Source: Planctomycetota bacterium
Lineage (GTDB): Bacteria > Planctomycetota > UBA1135 > GCA-002686595
Direction: 5' to 3'
NCBI GenBank assembly: GCA_027083445.1
Contig: JALWOP010000392.1
Span: forward strand, 56,895-120,894
DNA: 64,000 bases
Made by a program: the position numbers and the translations under genes. Below the pieces are notes generated by a model that saw only the letters and a list, made by a program, of their open reading frames with translations, did not search any database and was not told the origin of the DNA. This document shows positions 8,933 to 17,946 of the stretch, one piece after another (position 1 is the first letter of the stretch; each line of letters opens with the position of its first letter).

Positions 8933-9715
8933 ATGGCCGCCGAAACCAAGCCAGAGGAAACCGCCGCCGAAGGCGCAAAGGGAGAGGACGAGAGCAAGCC
9001 CAAGAAGAACCGAGGGCCGCTCAAACTCCTGTTGAGCGTCGTCTTGCTCGTGGCCGCCGGCGGTGGCCTCGCGCTGATGGCGATTCCAGGCAAGGAGAAG
9101 ATCCACAAGCTCGATGGCCCCTACTTCGCTCCTCTCCTCGACGAGGTCATCGTGACGACACCCGACGGCAACGGGACGCGCTACCTCAAGTTCCGCGCGG
9201 ACTGTGAGTACGCGGCATACGACCCCTCCTATCTCGAGGTGCGCACCGCCGACCCCTTCTATGAGCCCTATCTCAAATCCAAAGCGGAACTGATCGCCTC
9301 CTCCCGGCACCTTTCCGAGAGCGCGATCGGTGCTGAGCGTGAGGAGTTCGCTGCCGCACTGAGGATCGGTCTGGAGCCGATCGTCTTCCCCGTGCATATC
9401 GGGGATACCGTCAACCCCCTCGACCAAGACAAGAAATCCGGCTTGCGACCCGGAGTCTCTCACCCCGAAGCGACGTTCCGTGGCCGCTTCTACGAGTGGA
9501 AGCTTCATGTGGACGGACCCGCACGCACCCTGCGACTCGGGGAGGGCACCGAAGCGACCTTCAGCGGCGACGAAGATGACCTGGAGATCCGCTCACAGAC
9601 CGGAGAGACCCTCTATGTCGACGTCACGCACTTCGATCCATCCTTCACCGGCGAGCTCAACGTGGGTGTACGAGGCAAGTTGCGCCACATCGTGCTCGAA
9701 GCTATCGGCCAATAG
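8933..9715 (+). CDS. fliL: FliL-like flagellar membrane protein
   Basis: 260 residues: a charged cytoplasmic N-terminus, one transmembrane helix (about 30-50, LKLLLSVVLLVAAGGGLALM) and a large periplasmic domain. The phrase RYLKFRADCEYAAYD resembles the FliL strand that begins YLKVxVxLE. FliL stabilises stator units around the rotor. At 260 residues it is longer than usual FliL (about 150-180), with an extra C-terminal beta-rich part. The call relies on topology and position between motB and fliM. Confidence 0.6.
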   Translation: MAAETKPEETAAEGAKGEDESKPKKNRGPLKLLLSVVLLVAAGGGLALMAIPGKEKIHKLDGPYFAPLLDEVIVTTPDGNGTRYLKFRADCEYAAYDPSYLEVRTADPFYEPYLKSKAELIASSRHLSESAIGAEREEFAAALRIGLEPIVFPVHIGDTVNPLDQDKKSGLRPGVSHPEATFRGRFYEWKLHVDGPARTLRLGEGTEATFSGDEDDLEIRSQTGETLYVDVTHFDPSFTGELNVGVRGKLRHIVLEAIGQ

Positions 9716-9736
9716 CCCCCCTTTGATCCTGATCCC

Positions 9737-10762
9737 GTGAGCCAGAACGTCGAGCGCGAGGAAGTCCAGGCCATTCTCGAGGCCATGGACGACGGGTTGG
9801 AGGCCTCCCGACCCGTCGAAGTGCAGCCGCGTAACTTCCGCCAACCCCGGCGGCTCTCACGCCAGCGCCTCCAGTACCTCGCCCAGCTCGTCAACGCCAC
9901 CCTCCAGGGCGTCTGTCACGACGTCGCCTCCCCACTACGCCAGCACCACAAGATCAGCCTGGCGTCGATCTCCGAGGTCAACGTCCTGGGCCTCTTCGAA
10001 GGCTACGAGCCTCCCTTCGTCGTCGACATTTTCGAATGTGGGGGCCACGTCAGTTGGATCCTCTGGGATAGCGCAGCAGCAGCGGCCAGCGTCGAAACGA
10101 TCCTCTCTGGGCCTCCGCCGGTAGAACCCGAACCGAGCGAAGACACCGAGAGCGAGGATGAAGAGGGTGAAGCGGACCCGGCTCCGTCCACTCCTCCGGA
10201 GCCCGTGGCCCGCCGTCTCTCCGCGTCGGAGTGCCGGGTCATCGAAGCCCTACTGCAGAAAATCCTGGTCCCGGTCGCCAAGGCCCTGGGGCTCGAAACC
10301 AGCGGCAGCCGCCTGGCCCAAGAGCCCGAGGAATTGACGACCCTCGAGGACTGCGGACCCGACGCCGACCCGCGCCGCCTGATGCTGCATTTCCTCTTCG
10401 AGGGGCCCGGTGCGCCAAGCGACATCCGCATCTACCTGCCCGACGTGGGTGAGGAAGACCCGGTCTCCGAAACCGAGGAGGAACACGACGAGGTCACCTT
10501 GCCCGAGCACCTGGAGCAGGTCTCACTGGGGCTCTCCGCCTACCTCGGCTCGGTGGACGTCCCTCTGTCCGAGCTGATGGAACTCGAGGTTGGAGATGTC
10601 ATCCCCTTGGGCGTCGAAATCGACAGTCCCGTCGACATCTACATCGAGGACCGCTGCTGTGCCCGCGCAGCTTGGGGCACCCACCACGGCCTGCAGGCCA
10701 TCCGCGTTCTCGAACTGAACACCCATCCAGGCACGATTGAGCAACCGGAAGAGGAACTCTGA
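9737..10762 (+). CDS. fliM: Flagellar motor switch protein FliM (divergent)
   Basis: 341 residues, GTG start at 9737. The N-terminus (MSQNVEREEVQAILEAMDDG) keeps the LSQxEIDxLL-like CheY-P binding motif of FliM. A middle domain follows, interrupted near residues 125-160 by a very acidic, proline-rich insert. The C-terminal SpoA domain (VDVPLSELMELEVGDVIPL) is clear. FliM forms the C-ring wall with FliN. The 3' end shares a base with the fliN ATG. The middle domain is divergent, but order and SpoA domain make the call firm. Confidence 0.87.
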   Translation: MSQNVEREEVQAILEAMDDGLEASRPVEVQPRNFRQPRRLSRQRLQYLAQLVNATLQGVCHDVASPLRQHHKISLASISEVNVLGLFEGYEPPFVVDIFECGGHVSWILWDSAAAAASVETILSGPPPVEPEPSEDTESEDEEGEADPAPSTPPEPVARRLSASECRVIEALLQKILVPVAKALGLETSGSRLAQEPEELTTLEDCGPDADPRRLMLHFLFEGPGAPSDIRIYLPDVGEEDPVSETEEEHDEVTLPEHLEQVSLGLSAYLGSVDVPLSELMELEVGDVIPLGVEIDSPVDIYIEDRCCARAAWGTHHGLQAIRVLELNTHPGTIEQPEEEL

Positions 10763-11115
10763 TGAGTGAAGAACCCAAGGAAGAGCTGGAACAGGCCATC
10801 GACGACGCAACCGAGGCCGTCGCAGTCCAGGCCACCGAGCTCGGCGAGCTGGCGATCGACCCGGAAACCGGGGAGCCCATCGGACTCGACAACCTCTTGG
10901 AAGTTCCGGTACGCGTGACCGTTCAGATCGGGCGTGCGCGCATGACCCTGGCCGAACTCGTCAACCTCGGCCCGGGCCGCCTGATCCCGCTCGACCGAGA
11001 GGCCCACGAGCCCGCAGACATCCTGGTCAACGGCAAGGTCGTCGCCCGGGGAGAGGTGGTAACGATCGACAGCACCTACGGCGTTCGTATCACCTCGGTC
11101 TGCAAGCAGGACTGA
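10762..11115 (+). CDS. fliN: Flagellar motor switch protein FliN
   Basis: 117 residues. An acidic N-terminal tail precedes a single SpoA domain: VPVRVTVQIGRARMTLAELVNLGPG and the closing VNGKVVARGEVVTIDSTYGVRITSV, both hallmark FliN segments. FliN lines the base of the C-ring and docks FliH/FliI. It is the last gene of this operon. The next gene is convergent after a 31-nt gap in which no clear terminator is visible. Confidence 0.95.
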   Translation: MSEEPKEELEQAIDDATEAVAVQATELGELAIDPETGEPIGLDNLLEVPVRVTVQIGRARMTLAELVNLGPGRLIPLDREAHEPADILVNGKVVARGEVVTIDSTYGVRITSVCKQD

Positions 11116-11146
11116 GCGGACGCTCCCATCGCAGCGCGACTGCCCC

Positions 11147-12595
11147 TTAGAGCCGTCGCCCCGAGGTTACGGCCCCATTCTGGTGAATCTCCAGCCCCGT
11201 GACCGCCCCTGTGTCGTCGCGCAGAAAGCGCACCTCGGCCTCCACGGCCCGGTAGAAGAAGAGGTCCTTCTCGGCGGCGTGCAGGCGTAGCTTGGGCTGG
11301 CGAGTGATCTGGGCGAAGAGCCGGCCCCGCTCGAGGGTCACGGTCATCTTCTTGAAGAGGCCCAGGCGGTATTCGCCCACGAGCGGCTCGAGATCCTCTG
11401 GGGGCAGCTCGATGCTGGGCCGGACATCGATGGGCAGCGGCTGCAAGCCGAGCAGCAGGCGCAGGGCGTTCTCGGCAAGCGTCTCGACCTTCCCGCAGGA
11501 ACTGTTCGCCAAGAGCACCACAGCCAGATCCTTCCCGGGTACCAGGGCCAGGTAGCTGTGGTAGCCCCCCGTCTGACCCGTGTGAAAGCGCGTACTGCCG
11601 CCGCCCCCCACAAACCAGCCGAGGCCCAGGGTCGGACCCTTGGGGTCCCGGAAGTGAACCTCTTGGGCGAGTTTCAGCGCCTCCTCGAGGGGAGTCTCCT
11701 CGGGGTGCAGGTTCGCCCGGGCGAAGCGCAGCATGTCTGTCATGTCCGAGCGCACCCCCCCCGCGCCCTGGAAGAGGGGCAGGTCCCAGGAGGCGTGGGG
11801 CTCTCCATCACTGTCGTATCCGGGGGCGACGCGGCCCGCGAGTTCCCCGTCGATCCGGCAGCGGGTGCTCTCTAGACCAAGCGGCCCCGTGATGCGCTCG
11901 GCGAGGAGCTCGGGGTAGGTGGTGTTCTCCCCGATGGCGAGCACGTTCCCAAGCAACCCGGCCCCCAGGTTGCTGTAGGCGAAGGTCTTCCCGGGCGCGC
12001 GGGGAAGCTCGTAGGTCTCCAGGAAGGACTTCAAGTCCTCGAGGGTGTAGTCGGCGTAGGGGTTGTCGGGGTCCTTGGGGTTAAAGTTCGTCGGCAGGCG
12101 AGGGAGACCGGAAGAGTGGGTCGATAGGTGCCAAAACCGGATCGGCTGCTCCCCGAAGGTCGGCAGGTGGAAAGGCGCATCCCCGGCAAGATCCAGGCGC
12201 TCGTTCACGGGATCGTCCAACTCCAGGACCCCCCTCTCGACCGCGTCGGCGAGCAGGATGCCCGTGAAGACCTTGCTGATCGAACCGATCTCGAAGAGCG
12301 TGTGGGCGTCCGGGGCCATCTCCCCTCCGGGCGTGAGGGAACCGTAGCCTTGGATCCAGGCCTGGTCTCCAAGCTGGATGCCGAGCACGTAACCGGGCAC
12401 CAGGCCGCCATCGATCAGGGGACGGCCCAGGGCCTCGAGTTCGGTCGCGAGTCCAGGGTGGCCGGGGATCTCCCGGGCCGCCGACGCCTGAATCGCCGGC
12501 ACCTGAATCGCCGGCATCCGAATCGCCGGCATTTGGGCGAGGAGCGGGACTCCGGCAAGGAGAGCTGCGCTGAAAGCAGGGGGAAGGGAATGCAT
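11147..12595 (-). CDS. Exported serine hydrolase, class C beta-lactamase family
   Basis: 482 residues with an N-terminal signal peptide (MHSLPPAFSAALLAGVPLLA). The catalytic triad of the beta-lactamase/DD-peptidase fold is visible: SISK (SxxK, within FEIGSISKVFTG), FAYSN (YxN) and HTGQTGG (HTG in place of KTG). It probably acts in the periplasm on a peptide, ester or beta-lactam substrate that cannot be specified. The N-terminus carries three in-frame 15-nt repeats just after the signal peptide. The TACCCT hexamer 9 nt upstream and lack of a Shine-Dalgarno suggest a leaderless mRNA. Confidence 0.85.
   Translation of the reverse strand: MHSLPPAFSAALLAGVPLLAQMPAIRMPAIQVPAIQASAAREIPGHPGLATELEALGRPLIDGGLVPGYVLGIQLGDQAWIQGYGSLTPGGEMAPDAHTLFEIGSISKVFTGILLADAVERGVLELDDPVNERLDLAGDAPFHLPTFGEQPIRFWHLSTHSSGLPRLPTNFNPKDPDNPYADYTLEDLKSFLETYELPRAPGKTFAYSNLGAGLLGNVLAIGENTTYPELLAERITGPLGLESTRCRIDGELAGRVAPGYDSDGEPHASWDLPLFQGAGGVRSDMTDMLRFARANLHPEETPLEEALKLAQEVHFRDPKGPTLGLGWFVGGGGSTRFHTGQTGGYHSYLALVPGKDLAVVLLANSSCGKVETLAENALRLLLGLQPLPIDVRPSIELPPEDLEPLVGEYRLGLFKKMTVTLERGRLFAQITRQPKLRLHAAEKDLFFYRAVEAEVRFLRDDTGAVTGLEIHQNGAVTSGRRL
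12491..12535 (-). repeat. In-frame 15-bp tandem repeat, three copies
   Basis: AATCGCCGGCA starts at 12491, 12506 and 12521 with near-identical following bases. On the minus strand it encodes three PAI-type pentapeptides directly after the serine hydrolase signal peptide. Copy number could vary between strains without shifting the frame. Confidence 0.9.
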
Positions 12596-12604
12596 GACGG
12601 TGCC

Positions 12605-12610
12605 AGGGTA
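12605..12610 (-). promoter_or_regulatory. Putative -10 hexamer of the serine hydrolase gene
   Basis: TACCCT on the minus strand ends 9 nt before the ATG. With +1 about 7 nt downstream the transcript would have a leader of only about 3 nt. No convincing -35 or ribosome binding site is seen. Confidence 0.35.
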
Positions 12611-12664
12611 GCTGATCCAGGCAATGGCACTCCCGGTCCCGGAGCAGGCCGGTCCCCGGAGGGG

Positions 12665-13894
12665 CTACTGAAAGCGCTGCGGGCTGAGAGCGTTCGGATC
12701 GAAGGCGCTCACCGGCAGCCCCTGAACGAGCTGGGCTAGGCCCTCACCGATCGAGGGTGCCAGGTGAAAGTCGTTGCCCGTAAGGCCGGCGACGACGTAG
12801 AGGCCCTCGATCTCCTTGACCGGACCGACGATCGGAAGCCGATCGGGAGTCAGCGTGGCCCATGCTGCATGACCTCCGAGGACTTCCTGGTCCTGGTAGA
12901 TGGGCAAGCGCAGCGCGCCAAGGCGCCGGAGCTCCTCGAGTGCCTCGGGATCGATGACCTCCTCGGAGGTCTCGGGGTGATCGATGATCTTGGCGTCATC
13001 GAAGTCAAGTCGACCGATCCGCGTGCGGGACATACCTGGCTCACAGCGCAGGTGCGTGCGGTGCTCGTAGTCGACGAGCACCGGGTGGGCCACCGGCATC
13101 TGATCGAGGGGATCGGGAACGAAACGCGTCTCGAATTCGCTCGAAGCGAAGCCTGCGTCCTCGTCCTCTTCTTCGCCCTCCAAGGGCGTCGGCATGCGCA
13201 GGAAGCACTCCTCGGTGCGCACGGTCTGAAGGGGTAGGTCCACGCCCAGCTCACGCAGGATCATCGGTGTCCACGGCCCCGTAGCCAGGACGACGTTGGG
13301 AGCTTCGAAGAAACCGTCCGAGGTCTGCACCCCGATGGCACGGCCCTTCTCGACCACGACCTCGGGTGTCGCGATGCCGATACGGGTGGCCGCTCCGGCG
13401 GCACGCGCCAAGGCCGCGAAGGTCTCGATCGTGCGCCCGGGGTCGACGAATCCCCCGTCGGGCTGCCAGGCCCCAACCGCTGCGTCGTCCACCTCGATTC
13501 CGGGCATGATCCCGCGCAGTTCTTCTCCCTGCACGAGTTGGACGTTGATACCGATGCTCTGCTGGGTCGCTACGTCCTCTCGAAGCTGGGCGATTCGCTC
13601 CGGCGAGGAGCCCGCGAGCAGGAGAACTCCGGTGTTGCGATAGCCCACCGAACGCCCGGTGTTGGACTTCATCGCCCCGTAGACCTTCAGGGCATCGCGG
13701 GCCATCCCGGCCATGGCGCGATCCGAATAGCCCTGATGCACGATCGCCGCACTCCTTCCGGAGGAGCCCGCGCCCAGCCTCTCCTTCTCGATCAGGACGA
13801 CCGGTTCACGCAGGGGGTCACAACGGCGGGCAGAGTGCAGGGCGGCACAGGTACCCATGGCACCACCGCCCACGATCAAGATCTTGGCTTTCAA
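12665..13894 (-). CDS. FAD-dependent oxidoreductase, DAO/sarcosine oxidase-like
   Basis: 409 residues beginning with an FAD-binding Rossmann motif (ILIVGGGAMGTCAALHSAR, GxGxxG at about 8-13). It continues with the DAO family segment ERLGAGSSGRSAAIVHQGYS and a C-terminal GLYVVAGLTGNDFHLAPSIGEG nucleotide-binding strand. It probably oxidises an amino or N-methyl amino acid, as in the glycine oxidase/sarcosine oxidase group. The substrate is not evident. The start is TTG at 13894 with weak GAGGGA upstream. A consensus TATAAT lies at 13924-13929. Confidence 0.85.
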   Translation of the reverse strand: MKAKILIVGGGAMGTCAALHSARRCDPLREPVVLIEKERLGAGSSGRSAAIVHQGYSDRAMAGMARDALKVYGAMKSNTGRSVGYRNTGVLLLAGSSPERIAQLREDVATQQSIGINVQLVQGEELRGIMPGIEVDDAAVGAWQPDGGFVDPGRTIETFAALARAAGAATRIGIATPEVVVEKGRAIGVQTSDGFFEAPNVVLATGPWTPMILRELGVDLPLQTVRTEECFLRMPTPLEGEEEDEDAGFASSEFETRFVPDPLDQMPVAHPVLVDYEHRTHLRCEPGMSRTRIGRLDFDDAKIIDHPETSEEVIDPEALEELRRLGALRLPIYQDQEVLGGHAAWATLTPDRLPIVGPVKEIEGLYVVAGLTGNDFHLAPSIGEGLAQLVQGLPVSAFDPNALSPQRFQ

Positions 13895-13923
13895 TGCTCG
13901 TTCCCTCGGTAGATCGGGGCGGG

Positions 13924-13929
13924 ATTATA
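13924..13929 (-). promoter_or_regulatory. Putative -10 box of the FAD oxidoreductase gene
   Basis: The minus strand reads TATAAT, an exact sigma-70-type -10 element, 29 nt before the TTG start. In such a GC-rich window an exact match in a divergent gap is notable. No clear -35 is seen. Confidence 0.45.
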
Positions 13930-13976
13930 GTCCGCCACCGCCGCCCGAGGGGGCCCTGGGCCAAGAGCCGACAGGC

Positions 13977-14012
13977 CCAGCCCCAGCCGGGGCGCGGTCC
14001 GGCTGGGGCTGG
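13977..14012. other. Long perfect hairpin in the divergent gap
   Basis: A 14-bp perfect inverted repeat (arms 13977-13990 and 13999-14012, 8-nt loop) lies between the divergent FAD oxidoreductase and ispG genes. There is no T-run, so it is not a standard terminator. It could block transcription from either side, be a protein site, or be part of a small RNA. The 348-nt gap 13895-14242 holds no gene I can support, only this hairpin, a second inverted repeat and two -10 motifs. Confidence 0.7.
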
Positions 14013-14053
14013 TGGGATGGGCGAAGGGGGGCTACGCCCATCCGTTCTAGGAA

Positions 14054-14122
14054 GGTACCGGGCTTCGGGGCCGTCCTCGGGGAGAGGGGATTCCCACTAG
14101 GGTGCTGACGAAGCCCGGCACC
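14054..14122. other. Second inverted repeat in the same gap
   Basis: GGTACCGGGCTTCG at 14054-14067 and CGAAGCCCGGCACC at 14109-14122 pair at 13 of 14 positions around a 41-nt loop. With the hairpin at 13977-14012 the gap holds two strong structures in 150 nt. The function is unknown. Confidence 0.6.
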
Positions 14123-14228
14123 TTGAACACTCTGTTCCTGTCCGCGGGGTCGAGTCCGGTTCCCCGCCGAAGCTGGGGCGGATTTGGGGGAAAAACCTTC
14201 GCCGGGGCGGGAAGATCCCGAGGCCGAA

Positions 14229-14234
14229 TACAAT
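14229..14234 (+). promoter_or_regulatory. Putative -10 hexamer of ispG
   Basis: TACAAT ends 8 nt before the ispG ATG at 14243. The implied transcription start is about 2 nt before the ATG, so the mRNA would be essentially leaderless. No Shine-Dalgarno is present to suggest otherwise. Confidence 0.4.
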
Positions 14235-14242
14235 GGTCGGCG

Positions 14243-15373
14243 ATGCTCCCTCCCCGCCGAACACGTCGTATCCAGGTCGGCCCCCTCGAGCTCGGGGGGG
14301 GTGCGCCGATCGCCGTCCAGAGCATGGCCGCGACCCGCACCCGCGACCTAGAGGCGACTCTGCACCAGGTGCGGCTTCTCGAGGATGCTGGGGCGGACCT
14401 GATTCGGATTGCGGTCGACAGCAGCCAAGATGTCGAAGCCTTGACCCACATCGCGGATGCGACTTCCACACCCCTGGTGGTCGATCTGCAGGAGAGCTAT
14501 CGCCTGGCGGAGCGCATCGCTCCACACGTCCAGAAGATCCGCTACAACCCGGGTCACCTCCACCACCACGAGAAGGACAAACCCACCGCGGAAAAGGTCG
14601 CCTGGCTGGCCGATGTGGCGCGCGGAGAGAACTGCGCCCTACGCATCGGGGTCAACGCGGGTTCGATCGCGCCCGAGTATGAAGCTCGCCACCCCGAGGA
14701 TTCGATCGAGGCCATCGTCTCCTGCGCCCGAGATCACTGCCACATGCTCGACGCAGCCGGCTTCTCGAACTATGTGGTCTCGATCAAGGACAGCGATCCG
14801 CGCCTGGTCATCGAGGCCAACACGCGCTTCGCCGAGAGCCGCCCGGACGTCCCTCTTCACCTGGGCGTAACCGAAGCGGGAATGCCCCCCGACGGCATCA
14901 TCAAGACCCGCATCGCCTTCGAACAGCTCTTGGCCCGGGGGCTCGGAGACACGCTGCGCGTCTCCTTGACCGTTCCTTTCGAAGAGAAGGGCCAGGAGAT
15001 CACGGTCGGGCGAGAGCTACTCGCCGATATCGAGGCGGGGCGCTTTCGCTCGGTCCCGGTGGGCTTTTTTGACGGCCTCAACATCATCGCTTGCCCCTCG
15101 TGCTCGCGCGTCGAGAACGAGCGCTTCATCGAACTCGCCCAAGAAGTGAAACGCGCGACGGCCCATGCAGCCGAACACCAACTGACGATCGCCGTCATGG
15201 GCTGTCGGGTGAACGGACCGGGTGAGACGGATGATGCGGACCTCGGTCTCTGGTGCGGCCCTCGCACGGTCAATCTCAAGCGTGGCAAGGAGAGCGTGGG
15301 CTCCTTTACCTATGACGCGGTCCTGGACGTGCTGCTGCGTGAGCTGGATCAGCTCATCCAGAGCCGCGCCTAG
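14243..15373 (+). CDS. ispG: 4-hydroxy-3-methylbut-2-enyl diphosphate synthase (IspG/GcpE)
   Basis: 376 residues. IspG converts MEcPP to HMBPP in the MEP isoprenoid pathway using a [4Fe-4S] cluster. The ligands are visible: Cys284 and Cys287 (ACPSCSR), Cys321 and Glu328 (GCRVNGPGE), in the spacing of the E. coli enzyme. The N-terminal TIM-barrel is present ([28 protein letters not shown]). I chose the ATG at 14243 ([13 protein letters not shown]), which fits the family start. The open frame continues 47 codons further upstream but shows no homology. Confidence 0.97.
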   Translation: MLPPRRTRRIQVGPLELGGGAPIAVQSMAATRTRDLEATLHQVRLLEDAGADLIRIAVDSSQDVEALTHIADATSTPLVVDLQESYRLAERIAPHVQKIRYNPGHLHHHEKDKPTAEKVAWLADVARGENCALRIGVNAGSIAPEYEARHPEDSIEAIVSCARDHCHMLDAAGFSNYVVSIKDSDPRLVIEANTRFAESRPDVPLHLGVTEAGMPPDGIIKTRIAFEQLLARGLGDTLRVSLTVPFEEKGQEITVGRELLADIEAGRFRSVPVGFFDGLNIIACPSCSRVENERFIELAQEVKRATAHAAEHQLTIAVMGCRVNGPGETDDADLGLWCGPRTVNLKRGKESVGSFTYDAVLDVLLRELDQLIQSRA

Positions 15374-15378
15374 TTCGC

Positions 15379-16215
15379 TCAGGCCGCCTCGTCGTCCCGG
15401 CGCGGACCCGTCTGCCGCTCCCTGAGTTGGCGTGCACAGGCGCAGAGCAGATCGGTGCGCTCGACGGGCTTGTAGAGCACTCCATCAAAGCTGCCGCGCA
15501 TGCTCTGGGCCTCGAACTCGCCCCGATCCTCGCCGGTCAGGGCCAGAATCGGCGTGGTGAGCCCGCTGCTGCGCAGGATGCGCGTCGCCTCGTACCCATC
15601 CAGCGTCGGCATTTGGATGTCCATCAAGACGAGGTCGAAGGGTTCCCGCATGGCGCAGGTTACGGCCTCCGCGCCGTTGCCGACCGCGACGACCTCGGCG
15701 CCCGCCACGTGCAGGATGCGCCCCACGATGGTCTGATTGACGGCATTGTCTTCGGCGAGCAGGATCCGCGTCCCCTCGGGAAGGGTTTCTGCCGCGGTCT
15801 GCTCTTGTTCAACTCCACGCAGGCCCAGCCCGATCGAATCCAGGAAACCCTCGAGGCTGGCCCGCATGGTGTTGTCCTTGACCAGGAAATGGTCGGGCAG
15901 GTAGTGCCCCAGGTCCCCGGGGCAGAGAGGCTCGGGGGTCATGAGGACGATCGGGATGGCGCGGTACTCCGGGCTGGACTTGAGCGCTGCAACCAGGGAA
16001 GACCCATTCAGCCCCTTGAGTTCGTCGACCGTGATGATGGCTGCGGGCTTCCTGCGGCTCACCCAGGCGATCGCCTCCGCAACGTCATCCACACACTCCA
16101 CCGTCGCGCCTCGCCCGGCACACTGCGAAGCGTAGACCGAACGCATGGTCGCAGACGGCTCGACGACCAGGATGGTCAGGCTCGGTTCGGTTCGGCTCTG
16201 GGAGGACTGATCCAT
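15379..16215 (-). CDS. Double receiver-domain response regulator
   Basis: 278 residues with two REC domains and no output domain. The second (about 150-265) is canonical: acidic pair ED in ILLAEDNAVNQ, phosphoacceptor Asp in LVLMDIQMPTLDGYEATR, the switch Thr region LALTG and Lys in LYKPV. The first (about 12-130) is degenerate: the acidic pair is replaced by Glu-Pro (ILVVEPSATMRSVY), though an Asp survives in IITVDELKGLNG. It may be a phosphorelay or two-input adaptor. No histidine kinase is adjacent. Start ATG at 16215 was chosen from the REC boundary. Confidence 0.85.
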   Translation of the reverse strand: MDQSSQSRTEPSLTILVVEPSATMRSVYASQCAGRGATVECVDDVAEAIAWVSRRKPAAIITVDELKGLNGSSLVAALKSSPEYRAIPIVLMTPEPLCPGDLGHYLPDHFLVKDNTMRASLEGFLDSIGLGLRGVEQEQTAAETLPEGTRILLAEDNAVNQTIVGRILHVAGAEVVAVGNGAEAVTCAMREPFDLVLMDIQMPTLDGYEATRILRSSGLTTPILALTGEDRGEFEAQSMRGSFDGVLYKPVERTDLLCACARQLRERQTGPRRDDEAA

Positions 16216-16331
16216 GGTGCTTTCGTCTGGGGTTTGATCGGGGAATCCCCATTCCTTCTCGGAGAATCCGCCCCAGGAACCCAAGCGGCCCGCCCATGGA
16301 ATCCCGCAATCGGGTCGATCACGCCCCGGAG

Positions 16332-16622
16332 CTAGCCCTCGCCGCTCCCAGGTAGCTGGGCGGGCCCGCGCAGGATCCGGCCCCCGGCCAGGATCAGGCC
16401 CAGCCCCCCCAGGGCGAGCAGGAGCGTCTCGGGGAAGGCCCGGCGGGCATCCCGCTTGACCATGTCGTAGGAGCGCCGGTGGGCAAAACCGCGGTTGACG
16501 CTGGATCCGTAGCCGGCGTCCGCCAGGTGGAGGGTCGCCAGGACGATGAGCACGATCCCCACGCCGATCACCGTACGGCCGATGCGTTTGCGCAGCGGCG
16601 AATCCTGGGACTGGCCTTCCAT
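16332..16622 (-). CDS. Small membrane protein with two helices
   Basis: 96 residues from ATG at 16622. Two hydrophobic segments (VIGVGIVLIVLATLHLA and LLLALGGLGLILAGG) flank a basic stretch. No recognisable family. Longer upstream starts would run into the sbcD promoter region. It is divergent from sbcD. Confidence 0.5.
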   Translation of the reverse strand: MEGQSQDSPLRKRIGRTVIGVGIVLIVLATLHLADAGYGSSVNRGFAHRRSYDMVKRDARRAFPETLLLALGGLGLILAGGRILRGPAQLPGSGEG

Positions 16623-16695
16623 GCTTGCCACGCTATCACGGAGAACGCCCTCCTGCTTCCCAGATACTTGCCGGCCCGCTACCTTCGTCCCGCGC

Positions 16696-17946
16696 ATGTC
16701 CTTTCGCTTCCTACACCTGGCTGACCTGCACCTGGAAACCTGTTACGGCGGACGTGACTCCACTCGCCAACGCCTGCGGGAGGCGACCGCCGAAGCCTTC
16801 CGCGCAGCGGTGGCCCTGGCGGTCGAGCGTCGCCTGGACGCGGTCCTCGTCGCCGGGGACAGTTTCGACGATCCCCTCCTCTCCCGCCGGGGTGAACGTC
16901 TCTTTCTGGGCGGCCTGCGGGACCTGGTCGAGGAGGGAATCGAGGTCGTCATCGCCTGCGGCAACCACGATCCTGGAGGGCGCGGCAAGCGCATGGCACA
17001 CCTTGGCCTGGGTGAGGCCGACGATTGGCGGGGGAGGGTTCATCTGTTGCGGACCGCGCGACCCAAGGTGATCACGATCAGGGGACAGGACGGCGAGCCC
17101 CTGGGAGCGGTCGCGGGTGCGGGACACGCGAACGACCGGGAGGAGAAGAACCTGCTCTCCGCGTTTCATCCCCTCGACAAGGACCTGCCCGTCGTCGGTT
17201 TGCTGCACACCCAGGTCCACGCCGCCCGAGGGGCGACAAGCCACGCGGCCTACGCCCCCTGCACGCGCGAAGACCTGCTGCGGTTGGACTACGACTACTA
17301 CGCCCTGGGTCACGTCCACCTGCGTCAACAGCCCTTCGAGGATGTCCCGGCCTGGTACTGCGGCAACCTGCAGGGACGCAACCCCCGCGAGCTGGGCGAC
17401 AAGGGGGGGCTGGTGGTCGAGCTCGAGGCACGCGCTGCGGTCACCCCCGAGTTCGTGCCTCTGGCACCGGTCGTCTGGGAACGCTGCGAGGTAGCCGACC
17501 TGGCGAGTTGCCACACGCGTCAGGAACTGGCCGAGCACCTGCTCGCCGCCGTCCGCCGGAGCGTGGCAGAGCGTTCCGGGCGCGAGGTGATCCTGCGCTT
17601 GGAGATCTCGGGCCCCTGTCCCGCAGCCCCATCCTTGCGAACCGAAGAGGAACGAGAAGCTTTCGAAGAGGAGCTGGCCGACGAGGGGGGCGCCCTCGAA
17701 GTGGAGCTGCGCGCGACCGGCCTCTATCGGCCCAGGGACCTCGAAGCCCTGCGTTCGACCCCCTCCGTCATCCGAGAGGCCCTCGAGTTGATCGAAGGGG
17801 CCCACGCCGATCCCGCGCTCCTCTCCCAATTGCGCCCCAAGGAACTGGCCTCCGCGGAGCACGAGGATGAAACGGCCTACCTGGCCGGGCTCCTCGAGGG
17901 CCTGACCGAAGAGCTCCTCTCACGCAGCCTGGAGGACCCCGCGTGA
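16696..17946 (+). CDS. sbcD: SbcD/YhaO-type metallophosphoesterase (Mre11 family)
   Basis: 416 residues. The five phosphoesterase motifs of Mre11-like nucleases are visible: HLADLHLE (His7, Asp10, His12), VLVAGDSFDD, ACGNHDPGG, a mid-region LLHTQVH and ALGHVHLRQ. The C-terminal capping part is about 150 residues. It is the nuclease partner of the ATPase encoded next (4-nt overlap), a pair that processes DNA ends and hairpins. ATG at 16696 fits the family start. Whether it is closer to SbcD or YhaO is uncertain. Confidence 0.9.
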   Translation: MSFRFLHLADLHLETCYGGRDSTRQRLREATAEAFRAAVALAVERRLDAVLVAGDSFDDPLLSRRGERLFLGGLRDLVEEGIEVVIACGNHDPGGRGKRMAHLGLGEADDWRGRVHLLRTARPKVITIRGQDGEPLGAVAGAGHANDREEKNLLSAFHPLDKDLPVVGLLHTQVHAARGATSHAAYAPCTREDLLRLDYDYYALGHVHLRQQPFEDVPAWYCGNLQGRNPRELGDKGGLVVELEARAAVTPEFVPLAPVVWERCEVADLASCHTRQELAEHLLAAVRRSVAERSGREVILRLEISGPCPAAPSLRTEEEREAFEEELADEGGALEVELRATGLYRPRDLEALRSTPSVIREALELIEGAHADPALLSQLRPKELASAEHEDETAYLAGLLEGLTEELLSRSLEDPA

